Shown piece after piece: positions 22,367 to 34,586 of a stretch of DNA of 64,000 nucleotides (position 1 is its first letter; each line of letters starts with the position of its first letter). The translations under genes and the position numbers were made by a program. The stretch is from the NCBI GenBank assembly GCA_025769875.1, contig JAGFNK010000271.1, positions 1-64,000 on the forward strand, written 5' to 3'. A model generated the notes under the pieces. The model made no database searches. It had not been told where the DNA came from and saw only the letters and a program-made list of their open reading frames with translations. The DNA comes from Russula earlei (taxonomy: Eukaryota; Basidiomycota; Agaricomycetes; Russulales; Russulaceae).

Positions 22367-23226
22367 CATAACTGATAGTATGCCAACTCACCACCTCATC
22401 GGTATCATCTCTTACTTCCCACGATCGATCAAGTCCTACTTTACAACTACGACATGTCGAATTTAACGCCGTACCAGTCCTCCCACATAGAATCCCCTTG
22501 ACCCTCACGTCTCACGTCTCTCATGGAATTTGGTGCCAGGATGACCACGTAATGAGAGAGATCAGTTTAAAGAATGACTCGCATAATGTGAGTTCTCATG
22601 CTTGTAGCAGCCTAAGCCACTAAAGGCTGTTCGGTGTTGTTCCCCATTTCTGGTCTTCATTCCAAATTTTTAGTCACTTGACGTTGCCACAGCTGTCACG
22701 TAAAAGACTATCTGGCTGGGCGCATCCACTCCGCACATTTGGCCGAGGGGTTCATGGTAGCCGTTATGCAATATCGCAGTGTTCTTCGTGAGTGCGTCCA
22801 TGCCAATGGGCGTTGATCATCGTTCTCGACTGGAACAGTGCCATAAGTCTGGGCCAGAGGTCAAATCCGTCGTTTCCTTCACAGTTGTGGGGTCACATTG
22901 TGCACCTAAGAGAAAACCGTCATTTGTCAATTCGATCCCTACATGAAGAGGGGAACTTCCTCTACATGTAGGGATCGAATTGAACGAATGAAGCGCATGT
23001 CCGATGCATCTGCCACGACTCACGACTCGATCGATATGCTATCCTGACGGAGGTGAGTCTGCTCGTACGATTATTGGTTGTCCCCTGGCCGCCCGTTAGC
23101 CACGCCCGTGCCTGGCGGTGCCTCGTGTTTGGTTTATCACGGGTTATATCAAATGCCCCTCAATCCAACTAGTTGGCGTGCCCTCCTCCCCTTCAAGTCC
23201 GCTGGCTTTCTTTCCTCTCATCCGTA
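22367..23226. other. Intergenic region upstream of DUF6535 gene
   Basis: No gene is supported. A small hairpin lies at 22927-22944 / 22966-22983 (18-bp perfect arms, TCAATTCGATCCCTACAT). The last 100 bp should hold the promoter of the downstream gene. Confidence 0.4.
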
Positions 23227-25304
23227 ATGCCTCCGCAAAATGAACTGATAACCCGAGCTTTCCATCTCCCCGGCTCTATATTTCACGGAATGACTGCTGC
23301 GGGTGGGTACCATCCCCCAATCAGGACTGTTATCGTGCGGTTTACATGTTCACGCAGGTACCCCGACTAGTTCACAATATATACTTATTCCTACCCCGGA
23401 CCTTAATCAACAAGCGGAGGGCAGCTTTACTGATGGATCTGATATCTTGTTCTCCTTGTATAACGAGAAGACAGCAGAATATGACCAGAAGCTGACCGAG
23501 AACTGGAGGGAAGATGCGCAAGGGGTCATGCTACTAGTTCGTCATACGAGTCTCTTCGCTGAACGTGTCAATGCTTACCAGAGATTACTAGAGTGGTCTT
23601 TTATCAGCCGCTGTCGCCGCATTCCTCTCTCAGTCGTACCTGGGCACCAAGCCGAGCTCCGACGATGTCTCTGCCTTCTACCTTGCCCACATATTCCAAC
23701 TCCAGGCCAATTCGAGCCATCTCGCTCACCCGTCGCCACCGGTTCCTCCAAAGCCAGCCCCCGTGCCCACCGGGGCAAACATACTTTGGTTTGCGAGTCT
23801 GGTGCTAAGCCTCGCCTCTGCCGTGTTCGGAACCTTGGTGCAAGAATGGGTCCGCAAATACTTGCTCCTCACACAGCCACGGTTTAGTCCACATAGGCGT
23901 GCACGTATTCGAGCGCGCATGGCACAAGAAGGATCTCTGGAATTCCTCCAGCGCATGGTCCATTCCCTTCATACTCTCTTGCATCTCTCCATCCTGGCAT
24001 TCCTCTTGGGTCTCATTGCGCTGACCTCCAGCGATGGTGATCCTCTGCTCATTGTGGTCGTTAATGTTTACATCGCCATCCCTCTAATTCTTTACCTGAG
24101 GTACAGCCTGATGCCATACTTTCACCCCCACAGCTTTTACTCCACTCCAATTTCCGGATTTCTCCTTTCCCTGAAAGGCCTCCCCCGTCTAGCGATCTCA
24201 CTCTTCAACGCCATCACACGTCACGGTAGCATTCGCGACCTGTTCCGGGACCCCGAGTCTCCCTTCGAGGGAGGTTGGTTGACGTTGGACTACGCAGTAC
24301 TGGAGATTGAGAGACTCGCCGAATCGCAGTCCTCGACACTTGACCTCGGGGCAATATCCTGGCTGCTCACCACCTTGGGTCAGGATCAAGAGTTGGAGCA
24401 GTTCTTGGCGGGCATCCCTGGTTTCTACAATTCAAAACGAGTCGAAGAGCCCGCCCAAGTTCTCCGAGTGCTCAATGCCAACATATTACCCAAAGCAATC
24501 GTTTCATTCATGGATCGTTCGTTGGCATCTGAACTCTTCTCGGATGTCACAGTGCAGAAACGGATCAGAGTCGCCTTGAAAGCGATGGAGACGGATCCTT
24601 ACCTGCTTCAGCGAACATTCTATCACGCCCTCTGTTCCGGAGAGTCCACCATTTTCAAGTGTCTCGACTTTGTACTCCTTGCGGATCGGTACACCGATGA
24701 TGTGGATCCGGACGTCTACTGTCTTGCAAAATGCATAGTCGCCGTCGCCATCAATCGACTCGAGGATTATGCATCAGCGGCAGATAATCGTTGGTATGGC
24801 GTCGTTCAGCGTGGGTTGAACTGGTCGGAATCTCGCTTCGTCGATTACTGCGGGCAACGCGACAGCGTCAAGATCCGTAACCTCGTCCAAATCGCCCGAG
24901 AGCTGAGCTCTGCTCATACGGATTATGACGATCCCTCCGCGCGTGCGATCTTTCACAACACACTCAGCGCAGTACGCCAGTTGAACATCGCAAACGCCTC
25001 TCATCAGCCTCGGCGAGAGTTTTGCGAGTTTTGGAATCAACTGGTGGGTTCGATGCAAGATGTGCGTCGAGACCCAGTGGTTAGATCGAATGCGATGCGT
25101 ATCCTTTCCCTCACCCGGTTTCTCTATCTCCCTTTGCACGAAGGCACCGAATCCAGATGCTTTGCATTTGGGGCGTCCACGGATGACCTCGGCTCTTCCC
25201 CTCACACCGCGGCCACTTACCCCCTGTGCACCGTCTCCGCCCATCTTCGCACTCTTCCTCCCCCCCCGGAAGCTAGCGAAATTGTCACCACTGGTGACTT
25301 GTAA
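23227..25304 (+). CDS. DUF6535 membrane protein (long form)
   Basis: Three exons (23227-23302, 23358-23536, 23592-25304) give an intact 655-residue protein. The N-terminal DUF6535 module is complete. WREDAQGVMLL comes before the second intron. SGLLSAAVAAFLSQSYLG (a membrane helix) is next, followed by a Pro-rich linker and ANILWFASLVLSL with the second helix leading into VQEWVRKYL. One or two more hydrophobic helices follow (HTLLHLSILAFLLGLIAL and LLIVVVNVYIAI). The remaining 350 residues are soluble and alpha-rich, without a domain I recognise. DUF6535 proteins are numerous in mushrooms and their role is unknown. The start ATG is chosen because the first intron joins it in frame to the module. 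A shorter paralog lies at 31566-32548. Confidence 0.87.
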
Positions 25305-26248
25305 GCCTTGCCTACGATTGAGCAAGATCGAGCACAAGAAAAAGACTCTTGTCTACCCATATATGTTATGGAATCCTGTTTATTCCCCTCCCACTGACCC
25401 GTCTGCGTCCCAACTCACCTCTTTCCTTACGGACCCCCATTTCCCCTGATGTCATTTAGTACGTCATATCACCGCCAACGCGCTACCATGCTCCAAGCGT
25501 GGAGTCACAAGGCACGCCATCCGGGGATATTATAGATAAATGCAAACGTCGGGAACTGTATGACACTGACTGATTATTATTTCAGACTCCGTCTCTCGGT
25601 CGCTCACGGACGTTTCCTGTTGAGTGGTTGCCTTTGATGTATTCCCCAACGTACACTGCACGTTTCCTTCCGAAAATGTAGAGAGTGTGGCTAGGTGGGC
25701 AGGTGGATACCATACCAAGGATACTGTCACAGACCATTCCTTTTCTTACGCGCCTTATCTCGATCGCTTGAAGGCATTGTATTTGTACGCATTCTATACT
25801 ACTGTCATAAAAAGAAAGCAAGGCCGTCGTGGTGGTGTGCTCGTCCTAATGGTTTCTGTAATAGAAGCGATGCCAGACTAGTTGCCATAACGAGTTATGT
25901 GTGAGTGTGATGCGAGTCGCCTCAATGTGCCGACAGTGTGCATCAAGCTATAGCATCGAGCGCTTCCAACACTGGCAGGAAGCTCATTGAAGATTCTATC
26001 GAAGTTGGATTGGTACCCACACGGCCACCAGGATGTTTGCCACATGGTACCCGGGGCACCGGTGACCCACGTCCGCCTTGCACCTAGTTATCTTCGTATG
26101 GAGATGACTCGGAAAGCGAATATAATGAGGACGGACACAATCTTACTATCTCAGTCTTCCACCCACTGGCAAGGTTCCCTACCCTTACCTAAGCTACCTA
26201 TGTACACAACCTGCTTACCACCACCACCAGTACTGTCGTCCCACCGTC
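25305..26248. other. Intergenic region between DUF6535 and FunK1 genes
   Basis: Short overlapping open frames show no domain support. CG-rich single-copy-looking sequence; no transposon end recognised. It should contain the 3' UTR of the DUF6535 gene and the FunK1 promoter. Confidence 0.4.
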
Positions 26249-28536
26249 ATGAGCAGCACACCTCCCTCAACAACTTCACTTATAGTGCCACAAGGCACTC
26301 CTATACATACCTGCTCTGCCACAACCGATCGTTTTCGTACTACCGACAAATTCGGGAACAGACATCAACTCTTTTCACGGCTGTCTATGGAAATGTGCCC
26401 TTACTTCGTTGGCCCAATGCCCCCGAAAGACTTCCTTGATCAGTTTCTACCGCTTCCTGACAAGTCGCCCAATCCCTGTGATCGTATCTTTAAAGAGGAA
26501 ATGTTCTCTCATCCAGATAAAATGAAAGAAGCTAAAATGGTTGACCAGTTTGTACGTCCAGACCCTTCTTCCCCCCTCCTTCTGACAAACTTTCCAGGTT
26601 TCTGCTGTTTCCGAACATCTTCCAAACCTGCGCCTGGTCAACACATCCCGCCTGTCAGAAAAGGCGCCCACAAAATACCCCTACCGTTGCCAACCCGACT
26701 GTGCCGTGTACAAGGCGGTCAATGACAGAAGCGTCCTTAACTCTTCTCTTGTCGAATTTTTTATCGAGTTCAAAACCACATCTGAGAAAGACCCCTTTGT
26801 CAACATACAATGTGCACCTAACGACGAGAATCAAGTTGGAACCGAGGGTAAGAGCCAAGCAGCAATCAAGGACAACCCCTTCATGAGAACGTCGGCCGAC
26901 GGTCGCCAGGTAGCTGGGCAAATTACCGCCTACGCTACTTTGGTACTGAGTACTCAATACCGCACGCACACATTCTTAGCTCTCGTTTTCAAGGACTTTT
27001 CAAGATTAATTCGATGGGACCGCGGCGGTGCAGTTGTCACCTCACCAATCTTTCACAACAAAGAACCACACCTCCTCGACTTTCTTCTCCGCTATGATTG
27101 CGCAAACGATGACGTTCGTGGCCATGATATGACCGTTGGCCTTCCCACCGAGGGCGAAGTGCAACTTGCCCGTACCATCCCTGAGTTCGCTGAGACTAAC
27201 TCATTTCTCCGCGTAGCCATCCAATCTCCCGATCGGGATCAAGGAACAAATCATTATATCATCACTGCGCCTTATACTCAACTTGACATCCCGGCAGGTC
27301 GTTGGACTCGAGCGTCAATTGCTTACGACATTAATAGGAAAATGCGTGTTTTCTTGAAGGATTCTTGGCGTGTTTTTCTCCCTGGTGTCTTGGCGGAAGG
27401 TGATGTTTATGCCAAGCTCCATCAGTCGTTAGTTCCCAACATTCCTCATTGCTCGTTGTCTGGTGATGTTGGTGATCATGAATCCAAGACGCATGAATTC
27501 GCCAAAAAATATGGAAACCTTAGCAATGTAATTTCGCCCCGTCGACACCACCGCTTGGTTCTCGATCATGTTGGTAAACCACTGAAGGACTTCAAGTCTA
27601 GCCGGGAGATGGTTAAAGCAGTGTATGCTTCGTTAATTGGTAAGTTGATCGATCAGAACCAGCTCCGGAATTAGCCTGACCACATCACAGCCCATGAAGC
27701 TGCTTACCAGGCCGGCATCCTTCATCGTGACCTTAGCGCTGGAAATCTCCTGATTTTTGATGATGGAGCATTGAACATCAACGGTGGCATGCTTATCGAC
27801 TGGGATCACTGCAAGGCTGTCGATCCACAGAATGAACTCACTACTGCACGTCCGCATACACGCACCGTGAGTTAAATACATTGAGCAGTATGGCCCCTGG
27901 TATCCTGACATATTCATATCTTGCCATTAGGGAACATGGCAGTTCATGGCTGCCGATCTTATCGAAAACTCCAGCATCCGCCAGACCTTTGTTCATGACC
28001 TTGAATCTGCTTTCTGGGTTATGCTATGGGTTACCATTTCACATTTGCCATCGAGCTGGGAGGCCTCTCGTCGCTCAAGTTTCCTCGACAATATAATGAA
28101 CCCCCGTGTTTGCGGCAACAGCGGAGGCCCAGGAAAGGCTGCCATGCTCAGAAATCCCCTTGGGCGTCTCAAGCTTGGCTTTCACCAGCACCTCGCAACG
28201 CTTCTCGAAAGCTTGAGAATGGTTCTTGCTAGTCGATATGTTGAAAAAGCGCCTATCAGTGTTGATCCCATCATTCTGGACGAGTTTGGCACACCGGAGA
28301 AAAAGCCGTCCCTCGATGAGAAGTTGATGGCCAAATTGAACAACCATAAATTTATACTTGAGCTATTCGAAAGTGCCTTGGGAAAAGATGGTTGGCCCGA
28401 GGATGACGCCGCTGAACAGCTAGAGATTCTGGTGTCTAACGACATCCAGATTATTCGACATTCAAGTTCCAAACGATCGAGAGATGCAGCTGAGGAAAAT
28501 TGTTCTGAGCCGGCAGTAAAGCGGACTACATTGTAG
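26249..28536 (+). CDS. FunK1-type fungal protein kinase
   Basis: Four exons (26249-26551, 26598-27639, 27691-27866, 27931-28536) give an intact 708-residue protein. FunK1 kinases are a lineage-specific eukaryotic-kinase-like family expanded in mushrooms. The N-terminal half (about 1-300) is the usual extension. The kinase core shows VKAVYASLI before the catalytic loop LHRDLSAGNLL, with Asp462 and Asn467. LIDWDHCK (Asp485) takes the place of the DFG motif, and GTWQFMAADLI takes the place of the activation segment APE. DLESAFWVMLWV completes the helix-F region. These substitutions are normal for the family. The C-terminus is basic (SSKRSRDAAEE), possibly a nuclear signal. All introns are 46-64 bp with GT..AG ends. 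Confidence 0.9.
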
Positions 28537-28559
28537 AGCCCTCGTCGCCGTCGCCGCGA

Positions 28560-29400
28560 GATGACAGTCCTCACCCCCGAGCCTTGTCTTTCGATGCCGA
28601 CGCCACATTCTAGCCCAACGACCCTAACACGCGAAGCGCACCCAGCACACTCATCATCACGCCGACGACATCTCGACACTTTCCACGCCCATCACTCAGC
28701 AGCAGCAACATCACCAGCGAGAGCGACATCTCATCTCCGAAGCTGTCGGACAACACCACACAACGTCGCCCACCCCTGCCTCGCACGCACAGAGCCACCC
28801 AGCGCACGACAATTTCTCCGAACGCACCGCCGCCCCTTCCGACACCGGTATACCGCAAGACGACGCGCCAACGCTTACGCCTCGCCTCAGCCTCGCAACA
28901 CACAAATGTTCCGTTTCAGACGTTTGACCGAGGATGGTCAACCGGGAGGTGTAAGGGATGCCCATGCAGCTAGCGCGTGAATCACTTATCGGAATCGGCC
29001 TATCACCTTCTCCCTCGCACACGCTACCACCATGACCACGCGAACCCGCCACTCGACCGTTCACGTAAGATGCTCGCCACGTCAATGCACCTGCCCCTCG
29101 TCGACAAGCCGACGAACCCTAAACAAATGTCGAAGAGTCTCGGCCGACTCCACCGCCCTCGCCCTCGCTCCCCTATACATTCCCGCTTTGTCTGACTCGA
29201 CTGTACCTATTCCTTTTCCCTTCTCAGTTGTCCCCTCTTTCCTTCCATTCCGAGACTGTTCTCGACCACGCGCGCGCCCCGTTCGCCTCGCGTTTCAGGG
29301 CATTCGTGATACCTTTTGTTTAGCTACCGCCCTTGTATGTAGGTTAGCCATCATCTGCAAGTACCAATCATCTACAGGTTACGACCACGAATACCCTATC
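28560..29400 (+). repeat. Ser/Arg/Pro-rich plus LTR-like repeat copy (CpG-rich)
   Basis: Bases 28560-28947 are C-rich low complexity that ends TTTGACCGAGGATGGTCAA then CCGGGAGG. TGTAAGG follows at 28949. The same join (GACCAAGGATGGTCAA ... GGGAGG|TGTAAGG) occurs at 36955-37004 and 40265-40309. It looks like an internal region, a polypurine tract and the start of an LTR. The following 400 bp are C-rich like the other LTR-like units. The open frames show no domain. Confidence 0.55.
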
Positions 29401-31565
29401 AAATAGAGAAGTTGTTTCCCTCTCGTTCGAAAGCGCCTCGCACGTCGTCGCCGTCCCACTCGCACGCGTTCGCACTCTTCCCCCCCCCCCCTCCTCTCGG
29501 CGAACACCCCATTCCATACCCACGCAGCCATCAATATCCACATTGGAGGCGGGGATGTGGACGACTCCCACTCCGGTGCGGATGAGGGTATGTTGCCATG
29601 CAGACGCACTGCCAGCAAACGCGAGGCACATGGACGGCGGTATGGATGGAGGGGCGGGAAGAGCTCCGAGCTCTGCCGCCGGGATATCGCCTGTTCTCAC
29701 TCGGACGCCTCGGAACCCAGATCAACGTGCGTGACTGTGTCTTGTCGTCGTCAGAAACGCGAACGAAAAGGCATGTATCGCCCTGCTGAGGGTCGGACAA
29801 CAAATGACGGGCTAGTACAGGGACCAGTTTATCCTGAGTAAAATGGAAACCGGACCTAGTTCAAAGAGGCATGGGGCTTGTATGCACCCCAATCCGTTGG
29901 CATTTTTAAAGCTGTTGCAAATGGGCTAATACGCACAACGGAACAAACGTGGCTTTTGGGTAGACAAGATCGCCGTCAAGAGTTATTGCCATAGTGGGGC
30001 CTATAAATACAGGCAAGGGAGGCAGAAGAAGGACATGCCATCCACAAATGACGGCAAGGGCCAACGTGGTGGAGACGCCTTTCCAGGAGGGTGGGCGTGA
30101 TGACGGCCTTCGAACGCAGGCTCGTTTGGGAATCTGCTCAATAATGCACGCAGACGCGCTTGCATAGATTATGAATTCGTCCCACGAACCAGAACAGCGA
30201 GACACAGGCAAAACAATGATCACGAGTAGCAAGCAGGAGACGCACCACGGTGAAGACGGATTGTCCAACTCTCATGTAGAATGTCAACTGCGGTTCCCTA
30301 TCCGCCAATGGAGCACTCTGACCACGTCGTATCATAGTGATGTGATTGACTTGCCATGTCTGCAATATGAGCGCGCGAAGGAATATGGCTACGGAGACCT
30401 ATTAACCGCGGATCCCGTGGTAGTTCAGAGGATACGCCTGGAAGCCAAATGGCTCGGCTTACGACAACAGTCCAGCGAATCACGGGACGTACCTGCGAAT
30501 CAAAAGAAAGAGAGTCGACGATGGACAAGGCCGTGATGAAAGGAAACCAGAACCAGAACCAGGGCGAGTGACGCAAATTGCAGGTGGACAGGCGGGCTGA
30601 TGTGACTACCTACGCCCGGCCATAGTGACTGGAGTACGCCGGATCGGTACGTTTGAGTCTGTGAGATTGGACAAGGACAGAAAGAACAGAGTACCATAAG
30701 CGAGCAGTTGGCTTGAGGTAGATGAGGATGAGGAGCAAGGCAACTGGAAAGAGGCAACTGGAAAGGACTGTATTCAAGAGAGTGGCTAAATTTGAAGAGA
30801 AGGACTAGAGTACAAAGGAAAGCATGAAAGGGTTATTCGAGACCAAGCGAGACCGAAACGCGAAGACAAGGAACAATCGAGACGGCGTGAAGCATGAACG
30901 ATCGCACCTATGACATCGCGGCACGCTACCTGACTCCTCCAGCTGATCTTGAGGAGAGAGCGACGGTGTCTTGATGTCGATGAGAGAGAGGGAGAGAAAG
31001 GACAGACTTGGGTGGGGGTGAGGAAAGGAAGTAGGAGAGAGGACGCGAGACTGAGCGTGTCACTGTGATGCCAGATTATTCTAGTAGGGGGGGCATTGAC
31101 ATTTAAATTAAGTCGACGGATGCAAACCGACGATCATGCGATCACGGTTCGGGCCTGAGTCCTGGGGGGCATCCAAGTTGGATGATCCAACCAGAAGCAG
31201 AAGAGCTCATCGCGTTCTCTCTCTATCCTCGCCCTTGGCGCCTCGACTCAGCAGGATCTGTGTGACCGCCTCTGAAAATATCGGCCCGGCAGCGCTTATG
31301 TTCATGGCGTAGTGCCTCCCCGCGGCTTAGACTGCATGCCTTCCATTTATGCTAGGGGCGAGCTACCTTTTGCACCCGATTGACTGTTCCATGTGTGCAG
31401 GACGAGAGAAGAACGGGAATGCCATTCACGGCTAGTCCGCCGGACCCATCGTCTAAACGGCACGTCTCCCTCTGTCACTATAAGAGATGTTGTTTACTAC
31501 CAATACGACTTCACCTCCAGGACCCTACTTACTCCGTAATACGCCCCTCCCTCTCCGCCTTCGCA
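29401..31565. other. Gene-poor stretch upstream of short DUF6535 gene
   Basis: I cannot support a gene here. A C10 run lies at about 29478-29490. A TATA-like CCTATAAATACAGG at 30000-30013 has no convincing gene after it. Bases about 30785-30850 resemble, on the minus strand, the U3-TATA part of the LTR-like family (GTACTAGAG...GGCATGAAAG). They may be a minus-strand LTR remnant; 44880-44950 looks similar. Confidence 0.35.
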
Positions 31566-32548
31566 ATGTCTCTGGCTATCGCTCCGGATCTCGACCCTCC
31601 CACCATGAACAGTGATGATCCTGCACATCATGGAGGCGTTCAAGGTACTCACCCTGGCTTCATTTTGGCCCGTCATGTTTATCATCCGAACCTCCAGGGG
31701 TGCCAACGCAGAGTGGCCTAAGACACCCATCTCTGCCGAATCAGGCCGTGACTTCGACTCGGAAGTCATCACCCCGGCTCGAGGCAAAATTTACCGATGG
31801 ATCAGAAAAATCTGTTCTCATCAATGGCCATTCGACAACGGATTGCGAGGACCGTACGCGGATTTCCGTCGAGAGTTGGCTAGAGGACGCCAACGTGGTC
31901 ATGCTTCTCGTGCGTCGTTGCCATCGCTCGTTCCTGTGGAGCACCCACTCACCAGGTGACAAACGACAGAGTGGCGTACTCATGGCCGTCGTCGCGTCAT
32001 TCCTTTTGCAGATTTGCATAGATGTTCATCCGAGCCTACAACGACCCAGGGTCTTCTTTCTCTCCTTGACTGGCATATACGAGCTCCTCCCTCGTTTGAT
32101 CCGCACTACGAGCGCCCTCCCGCTTCCGGCAATGTGCACCGGGCCTTCCGCCGTGCCTCAATCCGCGTTGACACGTTCTCTGTGGAGTGCAAGCTTGGGG
32201 GCCGGTCTTGGCTGTTTCGTGCTTGCCGCACTGTTGAAAAGGCGGGTGCGCCAACACCTGCCCACCACTCGACCGTGGCACCGTCCACAAACGTGCATGG
32301 GGATCAACGTGTACACCCCGGATGCGGCGTCGCTGAAGGGATTCTTCCATGCTCTTCATGCCTCTCACCTCTTCTCTGTCTTCTTGTTCCTTTGTGGAAT
32401 CTGCACGCACGTGCTTCGCCCGTCCAACCCGCCGTCTCTTGTGCTCGTTGTCGGCTCGAGCGCCACGCTCTTTGCAGGCCAATGTCTTATCCTTTTCGCG
32501 TTCCCACGAGATACCCGTCGTGTTATCGGGGCCACTACACCATGTTAA
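31566..32548 (+). CDS. DUF6535 membrane protein (short form)
   Basis: Three exons (31566-31644, 31698-31909, 31970-32548) give an intact 289-residue protein. The intron positions and phases (phase 1, then phase 0) equal those of the long paralog at 23227. The DUF6535 module shows VESWLEDANVVMLL before intron 2, then SGVLMAVVASFLLQ. It continues with ALTRSLWSASLGAGLGCF, the helix-rich part that ends in LVLVVGSSATLF. After one further helix the protein stops, so it lacks the 350-residue soluble region of the long form. The ATG at 31566 is supported by the in-frame first intron. It could be a truncated duplicate or a natural short family member; membrane location is likely, function unknown. Confidence 0.8.
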
Positions 32549-33015
32549 TCGGAATACAAGCGATGTAACTTCAATTCGGTTCGTAGCTAATGCAAGTCTA
32601 CATTCTTCCCAGCAACTCTCAGGCCCGCGTTGGAAGAACAACATTATGTTTCATCCCAAATGGGATGAAACACAGGCAGCCTGCACGCACAGTGCAGGAA
32701 TGTCGGGCTGACTAGTTATGCTGTAGGTTGCCCAGATAATGGACTGCTTAAGGAAGCTACCCAGAAGTCAGACAGAATGTGTAGGCAGATGAACAATAAA
32801 AATTGAAATTTCTTTCAACCTGGGGGTGAAAGTGCTGATTAATGGGAGTCCACCCTTTTTTTTTGTGTCAAAAGGCCCCCATTTGATGATCTCCCCTTTC
32901 TTGGATTGTTGGAGAGGATATCATGCACAATGTTAGAGTTTGAGTTGGTGCTTCTGTCATGGTTTAACCCCTTTTTGGCTGGTCACTAACCCCATTTTTC
33001 TATTAAGTCACATTT

Positions 33016-33135
33016 TTATTGTTTGTGATCCCTTTCTGCTATTTGTCCATGTCTCTTATTGTTCTTGATCCCTTTCCACTATTTGTCTACATCACTTATT
33101 GCTCTTGATCCCTTTCTGCCATTTATTATCACTCC
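33016..33135 (+). repeat. 40-bp tandem repeat, three units
   Basis: Units start at 33016, 33056 and 33096, each with TTATTG..TTGTGATCCC or TTATTG.TCTTGATCCC followed by TTTC.GC.ATTTGTC. The units differ by a few bases. Confidence 0.85.
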
Positions 33136-34210
33136 CTCTTGTTCCAACTACAGTACTGTACAGCCTCAGTCTATACAGTACCTAAGTGCTTGTAAAAGTG
33201 GGGAAAAGCCCCAAGCTTAGCTTTGTCCTATTTCCTGTCATATCCTCTGCCTTGTATCAAAAATCACAAGTTGTCAACTTGTGTTGGCTTACACTCTACT
33301 TGACCTTAACAACTTGGGAGGACTCCTTCTGTTCCTCCTTCTCCTCTGTCTCTATCTCACCATTCACCTCTTCTGTGAAACAACCAGAAGATTGACTCTG
33401 TCAGCAGATGTTACAGCATCACAACTGTTGGAGTGTTGGCTCTGGTTCAGTGGGGGCCAAGTCTCTGGACTTGGTTCAGTGATTTAGTGGGGGCTGGCTC
33501 AGAGAGGCCAGATCAAGGGTTTAGCATCTCAAGATCAAGTCAAACAATGACTAGTCCACAGACAGAGTTGGTGTCAAGACACATACTGCGGATCACTAAG
33601 GACTCAGGAGCAGGTGGGCAAGGGTCAGAACAGATGGTAGATGTTGAGCAACATGTTGAGCAGGAGGATGAGCCAAAAAATGAGGAGGTACCAGATGGGG
33701 ACTGGTAGGTGTTGCAAGAGGCAAAGGCAAATGCTGGCCATATATTGTTCTATTTCACTCAAGAGAGACCTCTCTCACTTGGCATTGCCAACTCACTTCC
33801 GTTTCTTGGGCTACCCCTCCTGTGGTGCAAGATATTGCTATTGCAAAGGCACTATAATATGACCAGGCACCCATTTCCTAATCGGGTAATTATTGTGTGG
33901 CAGCCACATGGCCACCCAGCCACCAGGAACCCAAGACAGTGGCACAAACTCCTAGAAACTGTTGCATAACTCATCTGATGTCATCAAGGCTCCAATGACA
34001 TCATGGCTGACTGAGTGACTCCACAGTGACCTCATAAGCTCACTAAGTGCTCCACAGTGACATCATAATGATGTCATTGCTCCACAATGATCAGTAATAT
34101 GCTCAGTAAGCCCGAAACTTGACACAAGCGAGGTTATGCCTCTGTAGTCCTATTGGATGGTACCAAAGGGTCTAGAATAGTCCCAGTTCTTTTAAATTGA
34201 CCCTGTACAC

Positions 34211-34220
34211 TGTATATAAG
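34211..34220 (+). promoter_or_regulatory. TATA-like box
   Basis: TGTATATAAG in a locally GC-balanced context, upstream of the unknown frame at 34587-35498. Confidence 0.45.
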
Positions 34221-34586
34221 CCCCAATGTAGCATGGCAGTCGTCAGACTGTCCATTTGTGATACTCTCATCTTCCTGGGTACTCCCCCACGACCGCTCAG
34301 TTTAAAGACTCCTCTCGTCTCCAAGGTACTCTTCAACAACCACCTTGTCTAAAGCCCCTCACTGCACTGGCCTCCACTCTTTGCCTCTGCCTCCAGCAAC
34401 ACATACCAGTCCCCATCTGGTACATTCTAGTCATTTGGCTCGTCCTCCTGTTCAATGCTGCCTATGCCGCATACCATCTGTTCCAACCCTTGCCCACGTG
34501 CTCCTGAGTCCTGAAAGGATCAGCAGTATGTGTCTTGACATCTGGACAGTCTCTCATCATTCTTGTATTGACCAGCCAATGCTCAA

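Larger units (their letters stand above)
32549..34586. other. CpG-depleted non-coding repeat region
   Basis: I see no CG dinucleotide in 32761-33180, in sharp contrast to the preceding gene. No gene or domain is recognised. A tandem repeat lies at 33016-33135. Bases 33965-34340 include several TGACATCAT/TGATGTCAT blocks and a TATA box at 34211-34220 that may serve the following open frame, like the U3 of an LTR or a gene promoter. Confidence 0.5.

Noticed and set aside
30000..30110. Gene driven by the TATA box CCTATAAATACAGG
   Set aside because: The ATG at 30035 opens only about 22 codons and no intron leads to further coding sequence.
30171..30536. 121-codon plus-strand frame
   Set aside because: Hydrophilic, no family resemblance, no splice continuation, and an equally long frame lies on the other strand.
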